In this document: positions 1 to 7,993 of the stretch, piece by piece | Position numbering within the stretch: position 1 is the stretch's first letter | Layout of the letters: each line of letters begins with the position of its first letter | Assembly: GCF_001426685.1 (NCBI RefSeq) | Contig: NZ_LMFB01000015.1 | Location: 62,001-126,000 of the forward strand | DNA length: 64,000 nucleotides | Source: Rhizobium sp. Root483D2 | GTDB lineage: Bacteria; Pseudomonadota; Alphaproteobacteria; Rhizobiales; Rhizobiaceae | Direction of reading: 5' to 3' | Made by a program: the position numbers and the translations under genes | The notes under the pieces: generated by a model | Seen by the model: only the letters and a program-made list of their open reading frames with translations | Databases searched by the model: none | Told to the model about the DNA's origin: nothing

Positions 1-1
1 T

Positions 2-310
2 CAGGACCAGCTCCCCATCACCTTCCACCGCCGCGAACTCGATATGATCCTCAGGGTCTACGGCCGCATGGTGGGCGAAGGCGAATGGCGCGATTATGCC
101 ATGGACCATCTGCGCGACAAGGCCGTGTTCTCGGTTTTCAAGCGGTCGGGGGAAATGCCGCTGTTCAGGATTGAGAAGAACCCGAAACTGTCAGCCAAAC
201 AGGGCGCCTTCAGCGTCGTCAACACGCATGGCATGATTCTGAAACGCGGCCATGACCTGCAGCAGGTTCTCAAAGTCTTCGACAAGATGCTCAAGGTCAT
301 CAAGAGCTGA
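2..310 (+). CDS. DUF2794 family protein (5' partial)
   Basis: The reading frame is open from base 2, so the start lies left of the window; the internal ATG at 44 is not the likely start. The visible 102 residues contain a conserved FHRRELDMIL-type opening, a GEWRDYAMDHL stretch and the RIEKNPKLS and ILKRGHDL blocks that I recognise from the small DUF2794 family of Rhizobiales. There is no signal peptide or membrane segment. The family has no assigned function. It ends directly before the convergent acetyltransferase gene with no spacer. I am fairly sure of the family and can say nothing about its role. Confidence 0.8.
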   Translation, partial: QDQLPITFHRRELDMILRVYGRMVGEGEWRDYAMDHLRDKAVFSVFKRSGEMPLFRIEKNPKLSAKQGAFSVVNTHGMILKRGHDLQQVLKVFDKMLKVIKS

Positions 311-874
311 TCAGCTGCGATAGAGCGTATCGGGATAAAGGCCGGGCTCCGGATCGCTCTTCAGGCCTTCGCCGAGCGGCAATTGCATGATGATCGTATC
401 AAGCCAGCGGCCATGCTTGAAGCCCGTGCCCCTCATCAGCCCGCCATGCTCGAATCCCGCAGCACGGTGAACCGCGACGGAGGCCGGATGCGCTGCGCCG
501 ATAACGGCGACCATCTGGCGGAAACCGAGTTGCGTGCAGCGCTGGATGAGTTCTGCAAGCAGCGCCTTGCCCACACCCTGCCCGCGCGCCTCCGGCGCCA
601 GATAGATCGAATCCTCGACCAGGAAACGGTAGGCGGTGCGGGTGCGGAATGCCGAAGCATAGGCATAGCCCAGCAGCAGACCACCCGCATCGACAGCAGC
701 GATATAAGGATAGCCATTGCCGGTGATGAGAGAAAAGCGCGCGGCCATTTCGGCTTCGTCCGGCGGCGTCATTTCGTAGGATGCCACCCCGTTCAGCACC
801 GATTCGCGGTAGATTGCAGTTATGGCCGGGATGTCGGATGCGGTCGCGTCGCGCAGGGTGAAGGACATGGGCAA
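311..874 (-). CDS. GNAT N-acetyltransferase, phosphinothricin-acetyltransferase-like
   Basis: A 187-residue protein of the GNAT fold that should move an acetyl group from acetyl-CoA to an amine. The acetyl-CoA pyrophosphate loop R97-G-Q-G-V-G-K103 is clear. The preceding strand VEDSIYL (residues 86-92) places an acidic residue where the catalytic base sits in the Pat/Bar subgroup. The opening (LRDATASDIPAITAIYRESV) and the NG.ASYE motif near residue 30 are typical of the Pat/Bar/YncA branch. These enzymes acetylate phosphinothricin or related amino-acid analogues such as methionine sulfoximine. The true substrate cannot be read from sequence. It stands alone, convergent with the DUF2794 gene. 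Confidence 0.85.
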   Translation of the reverse strand: MPMSFTLRDATASDIPAITAIYRESVLNGVASYEMTPPDEAEMAARFSLITGNGYPYIAAVDAGGLLLGYAYASAFRTRTAYRFLVEDSIYLAPEARGQGVGKALLAELIQRCTQLGFRQMVAVIGAAHPASVAVHRAAGFEHGGLMRGTGFKHGRWLDTIIMQLPLGEGLKSDPEPGLYPDTLYRS

Positions 875-952
875 ACCTGTCTGGAAGAATAATCCCGTTT
901 GCCATATCGCATTCAGGCATTCAAGTGTGCAGCTTGCAGAAACTGGGCAACA

Positions 953-978
953 AAAAAGGCGGCCGAGGCCGCCTTTTC
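953..978 (-). terminator. Rho-independent terminator of the BI-1 family gene
   Basis: A GGCGGC/GCCGCC stem (958-963 with 968-973, loop CGAG) is flanked by an A-run on the plus strand, which reads as a U-run on the minus strand. It lies 21-46 bases beyond the stop codon of the minus-strand gene ending at 999. Confidence 0.85.
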
Positions 979-998
979 AGATCTATGTCCGTTCCGGA

Positions 999-1742
999 CT
1001 ATTCTTTGTTTCCGAGGAAACGCAGCATGAACAGGAACAGGTTGATGAAGTCGAGATAGAGGGTCAGCGCGCCCATGATAGCCTTGCGGCCAGTGGCTTC
1101 GGCGCCGTCTTCTTCAAAATACATTTCCTTGATCTTCTGGGTATCGTAGGCGGTGAGGCCTGCGAAGATCAGAACACCGATGGCCGAGATCGCAAAATCA
1201 AGCGCCGAGGAGGCGAGGAAGATGTTGACGATCGAGGCGATGATCAGGCCGAACAGGCCCATCATCAGGAACGAGCCCATGCCCGACAGGCTACGCTTGG
1301 TGGTGTAGCCGTACAGCGACAGGGCGCCGAACGAAGCGGCCGTGACGAAGAACGTCTGGGTGATGCTCTGGCCGGTGTAGATCAGGAAGATCGACGACAG
1401 CGAGAGACCCATCAGACCGGCATAGACCCAGAAGGTCGTCTGCGCGGCGGATACGCTCATCGAGTTGATGCGGAAGCTCATGTAGAACACCAGAGCCAGC
1501 GGCGCGAGCATGATAACCCACTTCAGCGGGCTCACATAGATCGCCTGACCGAAAGCTGTCAGCTGTCCGTCTGCAAAAGCGAACTGGAACGCAGCGAAGG
1601 CCGCGATACCGGTGATCGCCAGACCGAGGGCCATCAGGTTGTACACCTTGAGCATATAGGTGCGCAGACCTTCGTCGATTACGGCCCCCGCCTGTGCGCC
1701 GGCAGGCGACATTCGGGTTTGGTAGTTTCTAAGATCAGCCAT
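999..1742 (-). CDS. Bax inhibitor-1 / YbhL-YccA family inner-membrane protein
   Basis: A 247-residue protein with seven predicted hydrophobic segments and the family's C-terminal block (LYLDFINLFLFMLRFLG followed by a polar tail). A soluble N-terminus of about 30 residues precedes the first helix. Bacterial members (YbhL, YccA, YetJ) are inner-membrane proteins; YetJ is a pH-gated calcium leak channel and YccA modulates FtsH, but this protein's role is not known from sequence. The ATG at 1742 has an AAAGAGGAAACA ribosome-binding region. It is monocistronic, with a terminator downstream and a hairpin leader upstream that fits the ybhL RNA motif described in this gene's context in Rhizobiales. 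Confidence 0.92.
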   Translation of the reverse strand: MADLRNYQTRMSPAGAQAGAVIDEGLRTYMLKVYNLMALGLAITGIAAFAAFQFAFADGQLTAFGQAIYVSPLKWVIMLAPLALVFYMSFRINSMSVSAAQTTFWVYAGLMGLSLSSIFLIYTGQSITQTFFVTAASFGALSLYGYTTKRSLSGMGSFLMMGLFGLIIASIVNIFLASSALDFAISAIGVLIFAGLTAYDTQKIKEMYFEEDGAEATGRKAIMGALTLYLDFINLFLFMLRFLGNKE

Positions 1743-1850
1743 TGTTTCCTCTTTAAAAGCCCCGGTTAAGTTTACGGTGTCGGGCGGTAAGGGCGCATCC
1801 CTTTTTTAAAGGTGCCAGCCACTTGACCCAGGCGCCGCTGCGGGGCTCCA
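1743..1850 (-). ncRNA. Candidate ybhL leader RNA
   Basis: On the minus strand the 5' leader of the YbhL-family gene contains GGCACCTTT, a short A-run, then AAGGGATGCGCCC (about 1787-1816), which folds into a G/C-closed hairpin with an A-rich loop. A structured element named ybhL has been described upstream of exactly this gene family in alphaproteobacteria. The call rests on gene context plus the visible hairpin. I could not align it to the covariance model, and the boundaries are approximate. Confidence 0.55.
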
Positions 1851-1901
1851 GCATGCCTAAAGGGAATATGATGTCGAAATACGACTTGCACAAGACCGGC
1901 A

Positions 1902-1937
1902 GCCCGCAGAATCCGCCAAAATGCGGATTCTGCGGGC
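1902..1937. terminator. Perfect 15-bp inverted repeat downstream of the ABC permease gene
   Basis: Arms 1902-1916 and 1923-1937 are perfectly complementary, with a six-base CAAAAT loop. It sits 34 bases past the stop of the minus-strand permease gene (1971). The T-tract (TTTCG) follows the plus-strand side rather than the minus-strand side, so its polarity is opposite to what a terminator for that gene needs. It may act as an mRNA 3'-end stabiliser or transcription barrier. Confidence 0.55.
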
Positions 1938-1970
1938 TTTCGAGGGGTAGCGTTAACGGTTAACTGCCCT

Positions 1971-4523
1971 TCACAGCTCGCGCAGGACGGGTGCAGCCTT
2001 CTGCCCAAGCACCCGCCAGGTGCCGGCCAGACCGAAACCGACCGTGACGATCAGCGCGACGGCCATGGTGACAAGCGCCACATCGGGCAGGAAGGAGGAC
2101 GGAAGCTTCATGATGTTACTGACCACGAACCAGGCCGCGACCCCGCCGGCAAACAGCGCGAAAATCGCCGTCGACAGTCCAAGCATGGCGTATTCGTAGC
2201 AGAAGGCGCGGATCAGCGTCGAGCGTGTAGCGCCCAGCGTCTTCAAGACCACGGCATCATGGGTACGGGCCCGGTTGCCCGCCGCAAGCGCTCCGGCCAG
2301 CACCAGGATGGAGGCAACCAGCGCCACGGCGGCAGCGGCACGGATGGCTGTCGCCAGCTGGCCGACCAGCACATTGATGATATCGAGCGCATCCTTGACC
2401 CGGACACTGGTGATGGTCGGATAGGTATTGGTGACGGCCTTCAGCGTCGCCGCCTCCTCTGCAGCCGTCGCACCCGGATCGATCACCGTGGCAAGCCAGG
2501 CATGCGGCGCGCCGGCAAAGGTATTGGGCGAGAACACCATGACGAAATTGATCGACAGGGATTCCCACTCGACCTTGCGGAAATTGGCGATCTTCGCTGT
2601 CAGGCTGCGGCCGAGCACGCTGACGGTCACGGTATCGCCGATCTTCAGGCCAAGTTCGCCAGCCTCTTCGGACGAAAACGACACCAGCGGTTCGCCGGTA
2701 TAATCCGGTGCCCACCAGTCGCCTTCGGTCAAAGTCGAATTTTCCGGCCGGTTCTTGGCATAGGTGATGCCGCGGTCGCCGCGCAGCACCCATTGACCGG
2801 CAGGCGGCACATTCATCTTGGTGGCGTCCTCACCGTTAAAGGCGAGGATACGGCCGCGCAGCATCGGCACTTCGATGACCTTGCCCTCCGGCAGGCTTGT
2901 CTGCAGAAGATTACGGAACCCCTCGACCTCGGCGCCCTGGATATCGACGAAGAAGAAATTCGGCGCCCGTTCCGGCAGGTTGCCGGTCAGCTCGCGGCGC
3001 AGGTTGCCGTCGATCAGCGCCAAGGTGACCAGAAGCGCCAGGCCAAGGCCGAGCGACAGGACGACCGAGGGGGTGAGCGCGCCGGGCCGATGGATATTGC
3101 CGATGGCTAGCCGAAGCGCCGGCGAATTGACGCGCGGCGCGCGGCGAGCAAGCGCCGCCACCAGAATGGCGACACCGCGCAATACGACGAAGGAAAAGGC
3201 GATGGCGCCAAGGAAGATCAGCGAAATCGTCCGGTCATAGGCGGTGAAGATCGCAAGACCGGCAAGAGCGCCAAGGCAGATCGCCGCCGCCACGAGATAG
3301 GGCCAGGACGGCAGCCGGGCCCGCTCGAACCCCTGCTCGCGAAACAGCGCGGTTGCCGGCACTTCGCGGGCATGGCCGAGCGGCAGGATGGCGAAGGCAA
3401 GCGACGTCAACAGGCCGAACACCGCAGCAAGGCCAAGCGCACCCGGATAGAGCTGGAACGCCGTCGAAACCGGCAGGACGCCTGCCAGAAATTGTGCCGC
3501 GATGAACGGAATGAGCGCGCCGAGCACAAGGCCGATGCCGATGCCGATGAAGGCGATCAACAGGATCTGGATGAGATAGATCGTGGTGACCATCGAGGCA
3601 GGTGCGCCGACGCACTTGAAGGTGGCAATGACGCCGCGCTTGGAATCGAGATAGGCGCGCACCGCATTGGCGACGCCCACACCGCCGACGATCAGCGCCG
3701 TCAGGCCGACCAGTGTGAGGAACTGCGAAAAGCGGGTGATGTTGGCCGTCAGCGCCGGAGCGGCATTCTGGCTGGTGCGAATGGACCATCCGGCCTGCGG
3801 AAACTTTTCCTCCGCCTGCCTGCGCAAGGCGGGCACGCTGGTGCTATCTGCGACCTTGACCTTGTAGGTATGCTCCACCAGGCTTCCCGTCTGCACCAGT
3901 CCCGACGCGTCGAGCGCCTGCTTCGAGATCATCAGGCGCGGCGCAAAACCAAAGCCGTCGGACAGCGCATCGGGCTCGCGCACGATCGTGCCGGCAACGC
4001 GAATGCGGGCGGTTCCGAGCAGAATTTCATCGCCGGCCTTAAGCCCAAGCCGCTCCAGCAAAAGCGGCGCGGCCAGCGCGTCGTAGACACCATTGTTTTC
4101 AGCGAGCGCCTGGGCCAGCGGCACCGCCGGTTCGCTTTCCAAGGATCCATAAAGCGGATAGGCAGCATCGACCGCTTTCAGCTCCACTAAAGCCTGGTTG
4201 GAGCCATCCGGCAGCCGGGCCATCGAGCGTAGGCCGGATGAGACGGCGACCGTACCGAGGCTGTCGATAAACGTTTTTTCCTCGTCGGTGGCGACACGGT
4301 TGTTGAGCTCGAAGCGGATATCGCCGGCCAGAAGCTCGCGGCCCTGGCTGGCGATCGAACCGGTGATCGACTGCGAGAGGGAATTGACCCCGGCAATGGC
4401 GGCCGTTCCCAGCGCCACGCAAGCGAGGAAAATGTAAAAACCCCGAAGGCCGCCGCGCATTTCGCGCAGCGCCAGACGGAGGGCCAGACCAAGACGGAAA
4501 CGGCCGGATATAGCGGCCCTCAT
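1971..4523 (-). CDS. ABC transporter permease, FtsX/YbbP-type
   Basis: An 850-residue membrane protein with the YbbP layout: a first membrane helix after a basic N-terminus (about 24-45), a large periplasmic MacB-like domain, a bundle of helices in the middle (about 260-460), a second periplasmic domain, and a final FtsX bundle near 715-835. The helices contain FtsX-type motifs such as ALIVGGVGVANAVRAYLDSKRGVIATFKCVGA. Such permeases pair with a LolD-like ATPase and act mechanically on envelope substrates or lipids rather than importing solutes. The ATG (4523) overlaps the ATPase stop by four bases (ATGA), so the two are translationally coupled. The same trio with a divergent tesA occurs in E. 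coli (ybbA-ybbP/tesA). Confidence 0.9.
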   Translation of the reverse strand: MRAAISGRFRLGLALRLALREMRGGLRGFYIFLACVALGTAAIAGVNSLSQSITGSIASQGRELLAGDIRFELNNRVATDEEKTFIDSLGTVAVSSGLRSMARLPDGSNQALVELKAVDAAYPLYGSLESEPAVPLAQALAENNGVYDALAAPLLLERLGLKAGDEILLGTARIRVAGTIVREPDALSDGFGFAPRLMISKQALDASGLVQTGSLVEHTYKVKVADSTSVPALRRQAEEKFPQAGWSIRTSQNAAPALTANITRFSQFLTLVGLTALIVGGVGVANAVRAYLDSKRGVIATFKCVGAPASMVTTIYLIQILLIAFIGIGIGLVLGALIPFIAAQFLAGVLPVSTAFQLYPGALGLAAVFGLLTSLAFAILPLGHAREVPATALFREQGFERARLPSWPYLVAAAICLGALAGLAIFTAYDRTISLIFLGAIAFSFVVLRGVAILVAALARRAPRVNSPALRLAIGNIHRPGALTPSVVLSLGLGLALLVTLALIDGNLRRELTGNLPERAPNFFFVDIQGAEVEGFRNLLQTSLPEGKVIEVPMLRGRILAFNGEDATKMNVPPAGQWVLRGDRGITYAKNRPENSTLTEGDWWAPDYTGEPLVSFSSEEAGELGLKIGDTVTVSVLGRSLTAKIANFRKVEWESLSINFVMVFSPNTFAGAPHAWLATVIDPGATAAEEAATLKAVTNTYPTITSVRVKDALDIINVLVGQLATAIRAAAAVALVASILVLAGALAAGNRARTHDAVVLKTLGATRSTLIRAFCYEYAMLGLSTAIFALFAGGVAAWFVVSNIMKLPSSFLPDVALVTMAVALIVTVGFGLAGTWRVLGQKAAPVLREL

Positions 4524-5233
4524 GCGGACACGGCCTTGGACAGCGGCGTGGCAGCGGGCTGTTCATGCCCTGACCCGGAGACGATCTCGCCGGAGCGGAC
4601 GCGCACCTGGCGCGAGCAGCGGGCGGCGAGCGACGCGTCATGGGTCACCAGAACCAATGTCATGTCGCGCTCGACTTGCTTGGAAAAGATCAGGTCGGCA
4701 ACCTGCTTGCCGGTTTCGCCATCGAGATTGCCGGTCGGTTCGTCGGCGATCAGAAGCTTGGGCGACGGCGCCAGTGCCCGGGCGATGGCAACGCGCTGCT
4801 GCTCGCCGCCCGACAGCTGGCCGGGATAATGCGACAGCCGCTCGCCAAGACCGACGGAGATCAACTCCTGCCGCGCGATCTCGAAAGCATCGCGGACATT
4901 GGCGAGTTCGAGCGGCACGGCGACATTTTCCAGCGCCGTCATGTTGGGGATCAGATGGAAGGACTGGAAGACGATGCCGATATTGCGGCCGCGAAATTCC
5001 GCCACCCGGTCTTCGCTCAAATTATGCAGCGGCGTGCCGTCAATGATGATCTCACCGCTATCCAGGCGCTCCAGCCCTGCCAGAACCATCAGCAGCGTCG
5101 ATTTGCCCGATCCGGACGGACCGACGATCCCGACGGATTCGCCGGCATCGATCGTAAGCTGCATTCCCTTGAGCACATGAACGGACGCAGCGGCCTGGCC
5201 GAGGGTCAGATCCGCATTTTTCAGGTCGATCAT
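4520..5233 (-). CDS. ABC transporter ATP-binding protein, YbbA/LolD-like
   Basis: The frame is open up to 5443, but the family start is the ATG at 5233, giving 237 residues beginning MIDLKNADLTLG; upstream codons lie inside the divergent esterase gene. Walker A GPSGSGKST is at 38-46, the Q-loop at Q90, the signature LSGGEQQR at 140-147 and Walker B LLIADEP at 160-166. This is the FtsE/LolD/MacB subgroup that energises FtsX-type permeases. The gene is the first of a two-gene operon with the permease. Confidence 0.92.
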   Translation of the reverse strand: MIDLKNADLTLGQAAASVHVLKGMQLTIDAGESVGIVGPSGSGKSTLLMVLAGLERLDSGEIIIDGTPLHNLSEDRVAEFRGRNIGIVFQSFHLIPNMTALENVAVPLELANVRDAFEIARQELISVGLGERLSHYPGQLSGGEQQRVAIARALAPSPKLLIADEPTGNLDGETGKQVADLIFSKQVERDMTLVLVTHDASLAARCSRQVRVRSGEIVSGSGHEQPAATPLSKAVSA

Positions 5234-5317
5234 GGTTTTTGCCAAGGGAAACTGTCCTATATGTACATTATGAAGGTTGCCGGAACGGCTGACTTTTACC
5301 GATTTAAGGGCGCGTTC

Positions 5318-5959
5318 ATGCGAATAAAAGGTTTCTGTACATTTTTGTTGGCGATCACGGCGATTGTGATGATGCCCGTGATCAGCCGTGCCGAGCCGCT
5401 CAGCCTCGTCGGTTTCGGCGATAGCCTGATGGCCGGCTACCAATTACCATCGGCAGACGCCTTCCCCGCCCGGCTGGAAAAAGCCCTGCGCGAGAAGGGT
5501 CACGACGTGACGATCGCCAATGCCGGCGTCTCCGGCGACACCACATCGGGGGGTCTCGCGCGGATCGACTGGTCGGTTCCGGACGGTACCAAGGGCGTCA
5601 TTCTCGAACTCGGCGCCAATGATGCCCTGCGCGGTATCGCGCCCGAGGAAAGCCGCAAAAACCTTATCGCCATGATCGAGAAACTGAAATCGCGCGGCAT
5701 CGCCGTGCTTCTGGTCGGCATGATGGCGCCACCGAACATGGGCGCAGACTATGCAGCCCGGTTCAATCCGGTCTATCCGGAGCTTGCCAAGACTTACGGT
5801 CTCGAACTCTATCCGTTCTTCCTCGATGGTGTGGTCGAGGATGCCAAGCTGAAGATCGAGGACGGCATGCACCCGAATGGCGATGGCGTCGGCGTCATGG
5901 TCGAACGCTTCCTTCCTTCGGCCGAACGGTTCCTTCAGTCACTCGCGACCGGAGGCTAG
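5318..5959 (+). CDS. tesA: Arylesterase / acyl-CoA thioesterase I-like SGNH hydrolase, exported
   Basis: A 213-residue SGNH-fold lipase. Its Sec signal peptide (MRIKGFCTFLLAITAIVMM..., predicted cut after SRA near residue 25) fixes the start at 5318 over the upstream in-frame codons. Block I is G34-D-S-L with nucleophile S36, the block III Asn is N101 in LGANDALRG, and the catalytic pair is D182-x-x-H185 (DGMH). These match TesA of E. coli, a periplasmic esterase with thioesterase and lysophospholipase activity. It is divergent from the ybbAP-like ABC genes, an arrangement also seen in enterobacteria, which suggests a shared envelope-lipid theme. Confidence 0.9.
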   Translation: MRIKGFCTFLLAITAIVMMPVISRAEPLSLVGFGDSLMAGYQLPSADAFPARLEKALREKGHDVTIANAGVSGDTTSGGLARIDWSVPDGTKGVILELGANDALRGIAPEESRKNLIAMIEKLKSRGIAVLLVGMMAPPNMGADYAARFNPVYPELAKTYGLELYPFFLDGVVEDAKLKIEDGMHPNGDGVGVMVERFLPSAERFLQSLATGG

Positions 5960-6092
5960 GCGGGAAGAAATATACCGCTGTTCAGCGCCTGTTAATCGCG
6001 TTGGATAAATATTGCAGGTGCGAAATTGTATTTGCTTCTCGCAGGCAAGCATGATTCGCTGGGTTATCTTCAAGAGATTCGGGGAGCTCGTC

Positions 6093-6680
6093 ATGCCGAG
6101 ACTTTTCACCGCCCTCGAGATACCACGGAATGCCGCAATGAGCCTTTCATTGTTGCGTGGTGGTCTTCCCGGTGCCCGTTGGATCGATGTGGAGAATTAC
6201 CACATCACTCTTCGCTTCATCGGGGACGTCGACAACCGCACCGCCGACGAGATCGTTGACCGGCTGGATCGGATCGAGCGCCCGGAATTCCAGCTGCAAC
6301 TGACGGGAACCGGCGCCTTCGGATCGAAGAAGCCGCATTCCGTTTGGGCGGGCGTCAGCAACCCGCCGGAACTCTATGCGCTTCAGGCGGAAATCGAACG
6401 CATCTGCCAGAGGCTCGGCCTGCCCGCCGATCCCCGCAAATTCACCCCGCATGTGACGCTTGGCCGGCTGCGGTCGTCGCGGGTGGAGGATGTGGTCAAC
6501 TATCTCTCCGGACGAGGCGGCTTCTACACCAATCCGTTCACCGTCTCTCGCTTCGTGCTGTTGTCATCACGCGATTCAGTCGGCGGCGGCCCCTATGTCA
6601 CCGAGGAAGTCTTTCCGCTCTACGAGCGCTCCCTGAGCGTGCCGGCCAGCGAGCTGCACCCCTCAAAGAGCATGCTGTAG
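6093..6680 (+). CDS. thpR: RNA 2',3'-cyclic phosphodiesterase (2H phosphoesterase)
   Basis: A 195-residue protein starting at the ATG at 6093 (MPRLFTALEIP), which has a GGGGAG ribosome-binding site six bases upstream; the longer open frame from 6012 has only weak starts. The two H-x-T-L motifs that define the 2H superfamily are at 37-40 (HITL) and 120-123 (HVTL). ThpR/LigT hydrolyses 2',3'-cyclic phosphates at RNA ends and can ligate tRNA halves in vitro. Its last 61 bases overlap the convergent phosphatase gene on the other strand. Confidence 0.93.
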   Translation: MPRLFTALEIPRNAAMSLSLLRGGLPGARWIDVENYHITLRFIGDVDNRTADEIVDRLDRIERPEFQLQLTGTGAFGSKKPHSVWAGVSNPPELYALQAEIERICQRLGLPADPRKFTPHVTLGRLRSSRVEDVVNYLSGRGGFYTNPFTVSRFVLLSSRDSVGGGPYVTEEVFPLYERSLSVPASELHPSKSML

Positions 6681-7081
6681 ACGGTCTCGAACCCTTCCGG
6701 CCCCTCATAATAGGGGTCGGGCACATCGGTTGCGGTCCCCTTCGTATAGGCGAGAAACAGGTGCAGCTTGTGGCCCGCCGACAGTGGAGCCATCGCGCGC
6801 AGATCGGCAAGATTGCTGCGGTCCATCGCAAAGATCAGATCGAAGGCGTCGAAATCGCCCGGATGAACTTTGCGGCACCGCTCTGACGCGATATCGATCC
6901 CATGCTTCAGCGCGACGGCGATCGAGCGGCGATCCGGCGGATTGCCGATATGCCACCCGCCCGTCCCGGCCGAATCGACATCCACCGGAATATCCCCTGC
7001 CACATGCCTAAGAATACCCTCAGCAAGGGGTGAGCGGCAGATATTGCCGAGACAGACGAAGAGAATTCTGACAGTCTTCAT
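6620..7081 (-). CDS. Low-molecular-weight protein-tyrosine phosphatase
   Basis: A 153-residue cytoplasmic phosphatase. The P-loop C10-L-G-N-I-C-R16-S is the C-X5-R active site beginning at residue 10, as expected, and the general-acid loop D122-P-Y-Y is present near the C-terminus. Known members dephosphorylate tyrosine kinases of exopolysaccharide synthesis or act on small phospho-compounds. No kinase gene is adjacent, so the partner is unknown. The 3' end overlaps thpR tail to tail by 61 bases. Confidence 0.93.
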   Translation of the reverse strand: MKTVRILFVCLGNICRSPLAEGILRHVAGDIPVDVDSAGTGGWHIGNPPDRRSIAVALKHGIDIASERCRKVHPGDFDAFDLIFAMDRSNLADLRAMAPLSAGHKLHLFLAYTKGTATDVPDPYYEGPEGFETVYSMLFEGCSSLAGTLRERS

Positions 7082-7198
7082 GACTATCCAGCGGCTCTGG
7101 CCAAGCGGCTCTGGAAAAGGTTGAACCTATCTGCGGCCGCTGCGTTGTGAAACTGGAACCGGTTACCGCCATCAAAAAAATCTGGAAGGGGAAGCCCC

Positions 7199-7516
7199 AT
7201 GAAACAGGAAAAGCTCACCAAGGAGGCCGTTGCCGAAAACCTGTCTTCCATGGACGGCTGGGTGCTGGCCGAGGACGGCGCGTCGATCTGGAAAGCCTTC
7301 CGTTTCAAGAGTTTCATTGAAGCGTTCGGTTTCATGACCGAAAGTGCGATCAATGCGGAAAAACTCAACCATCACCCGGAATGGTTCAATGTCTACAACA
7401 AAGTCGATGTGACGCTCACCACCCATGATTCAAAAGGGCTGACCGATTTGGACTTCAAGCTTGCCGCGAAGATGGACAAGGCGGCGGCGGGCCGCATGCC
7501 CGAGCATATGAAATAG
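7199..7516 (+). CDS. phhB: 4a-hydroxytetrahydrobiopterin dehydratase (PCD/DCoH)
   Basis: A 105-residue protein with the pterin-4a-carbinolamine dehydratase signature E54-K-L-N-H-H-P-E-W62 ... Y66 ... H76; the paired histidines and the later His are the catalytic ones. It dehydrates 4a-hydroxy-tetrahydropterin, recycling the cofactor of aromatic amino-acid hydroxylases. No phenylalanine hydroxylase gene is nearby, which is common in proteobacteria, where the enzyme may serve other pterin chemistry. A GGAAGGGGAAG ribosome-binding site precedes the ATG. Confidence 0.93.
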   Translation: MKQEKLTKEAVAENLSSMDGWVLAEDGASIWKAFRFKSFIEAFGFMTESAINAEKLNHHPEWFNVYNKVDVTLTTHDSKGLTDLDFKLAAKMDKAAAGRMPEHMK

Positions 7517-7585
7517 GGCATCTGAAATAGCGGATGTGACATCACACCATTTGAAATCGCGGGCCTGCTCACCATATGATTTTCC

Positions 7586-7984
7586 ATGACGGATGGGACA
7601 AGCAAGATGGATGACATCAAGATCGGCGAGATTTTGCTGCCTGGCGAGGAAAGTGAGCAGGAAGCGAAAGCCCGCAAGGTGAAGCGGCGTTTCTGGCCGA
7701 CCCTGAAACGGGCAATGCGGCAGATCCCGTTCAGCCGCGATGTGGTTGCCGCCTACTATTGCGCAATGGATCCGGCGACGCCGCTGCGCACACGCGGCAT
7801 CCTGTTGGGCGCCCTGGCCTATTTCGTTATGCCGTTCGATTTCATTCCCGACGTCCTGGCCGTTGTCGGCTTTTCCGACGATATCGCCGTTTTGACGGCG
7901 GCCTTTGCCGCGATCAGCGGCCAGATCAAGAAAAAGCACTATATCGAGGCCGACGAGACGCTGAAGGAAAAGCTTCCGGGCTGA
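7586..7984 (+). CDS. YkvA family (DUF1232) protein
   Basis: A 132-residue protein with a charged N-terminal half and a DUF1232 core at about residues 62-108, recognisable from LRTRGILLGALAYFVMP followed by FDFIPD and the GFSDD turn. The core contains one or two short hydrophobic helices, so the protein may be membrane-associated. Family function is unknown. It is tail to tail with the sigma-factor gene, nine bases apart. Confidence 0.88.
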   Translation: MTDGTSKMDDIKIGEILLPGEESEQEAKARKVKRRFWPTLKRAMRQIPFSRDVVAAYYCAMDPATPLRTRGILLGALAYFVMPFDFIPDVLAVVGFSDDIAVLTAAFAAISGQIKKKHYIEADETLKEKLPG

Positions 7985-7993
7985 CCACCGAGT

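Noticed and set aside
822-1769. Long plus-strand frame of 315 codons opposite the BI-1 gene
   Set aside because: It is a shadow of the well-supported minus-strand membrane protein; its product is low-complexity and charged, as antisense frames in GC-rich DNA are.
1772-2008. 78-codon open frame on the minus strand between the BI-1 gene and the ABC permease gene
   Set aside because: It overlaps the permease 3' end and the strong hairpin, has no family features and no ribosome-binding site.
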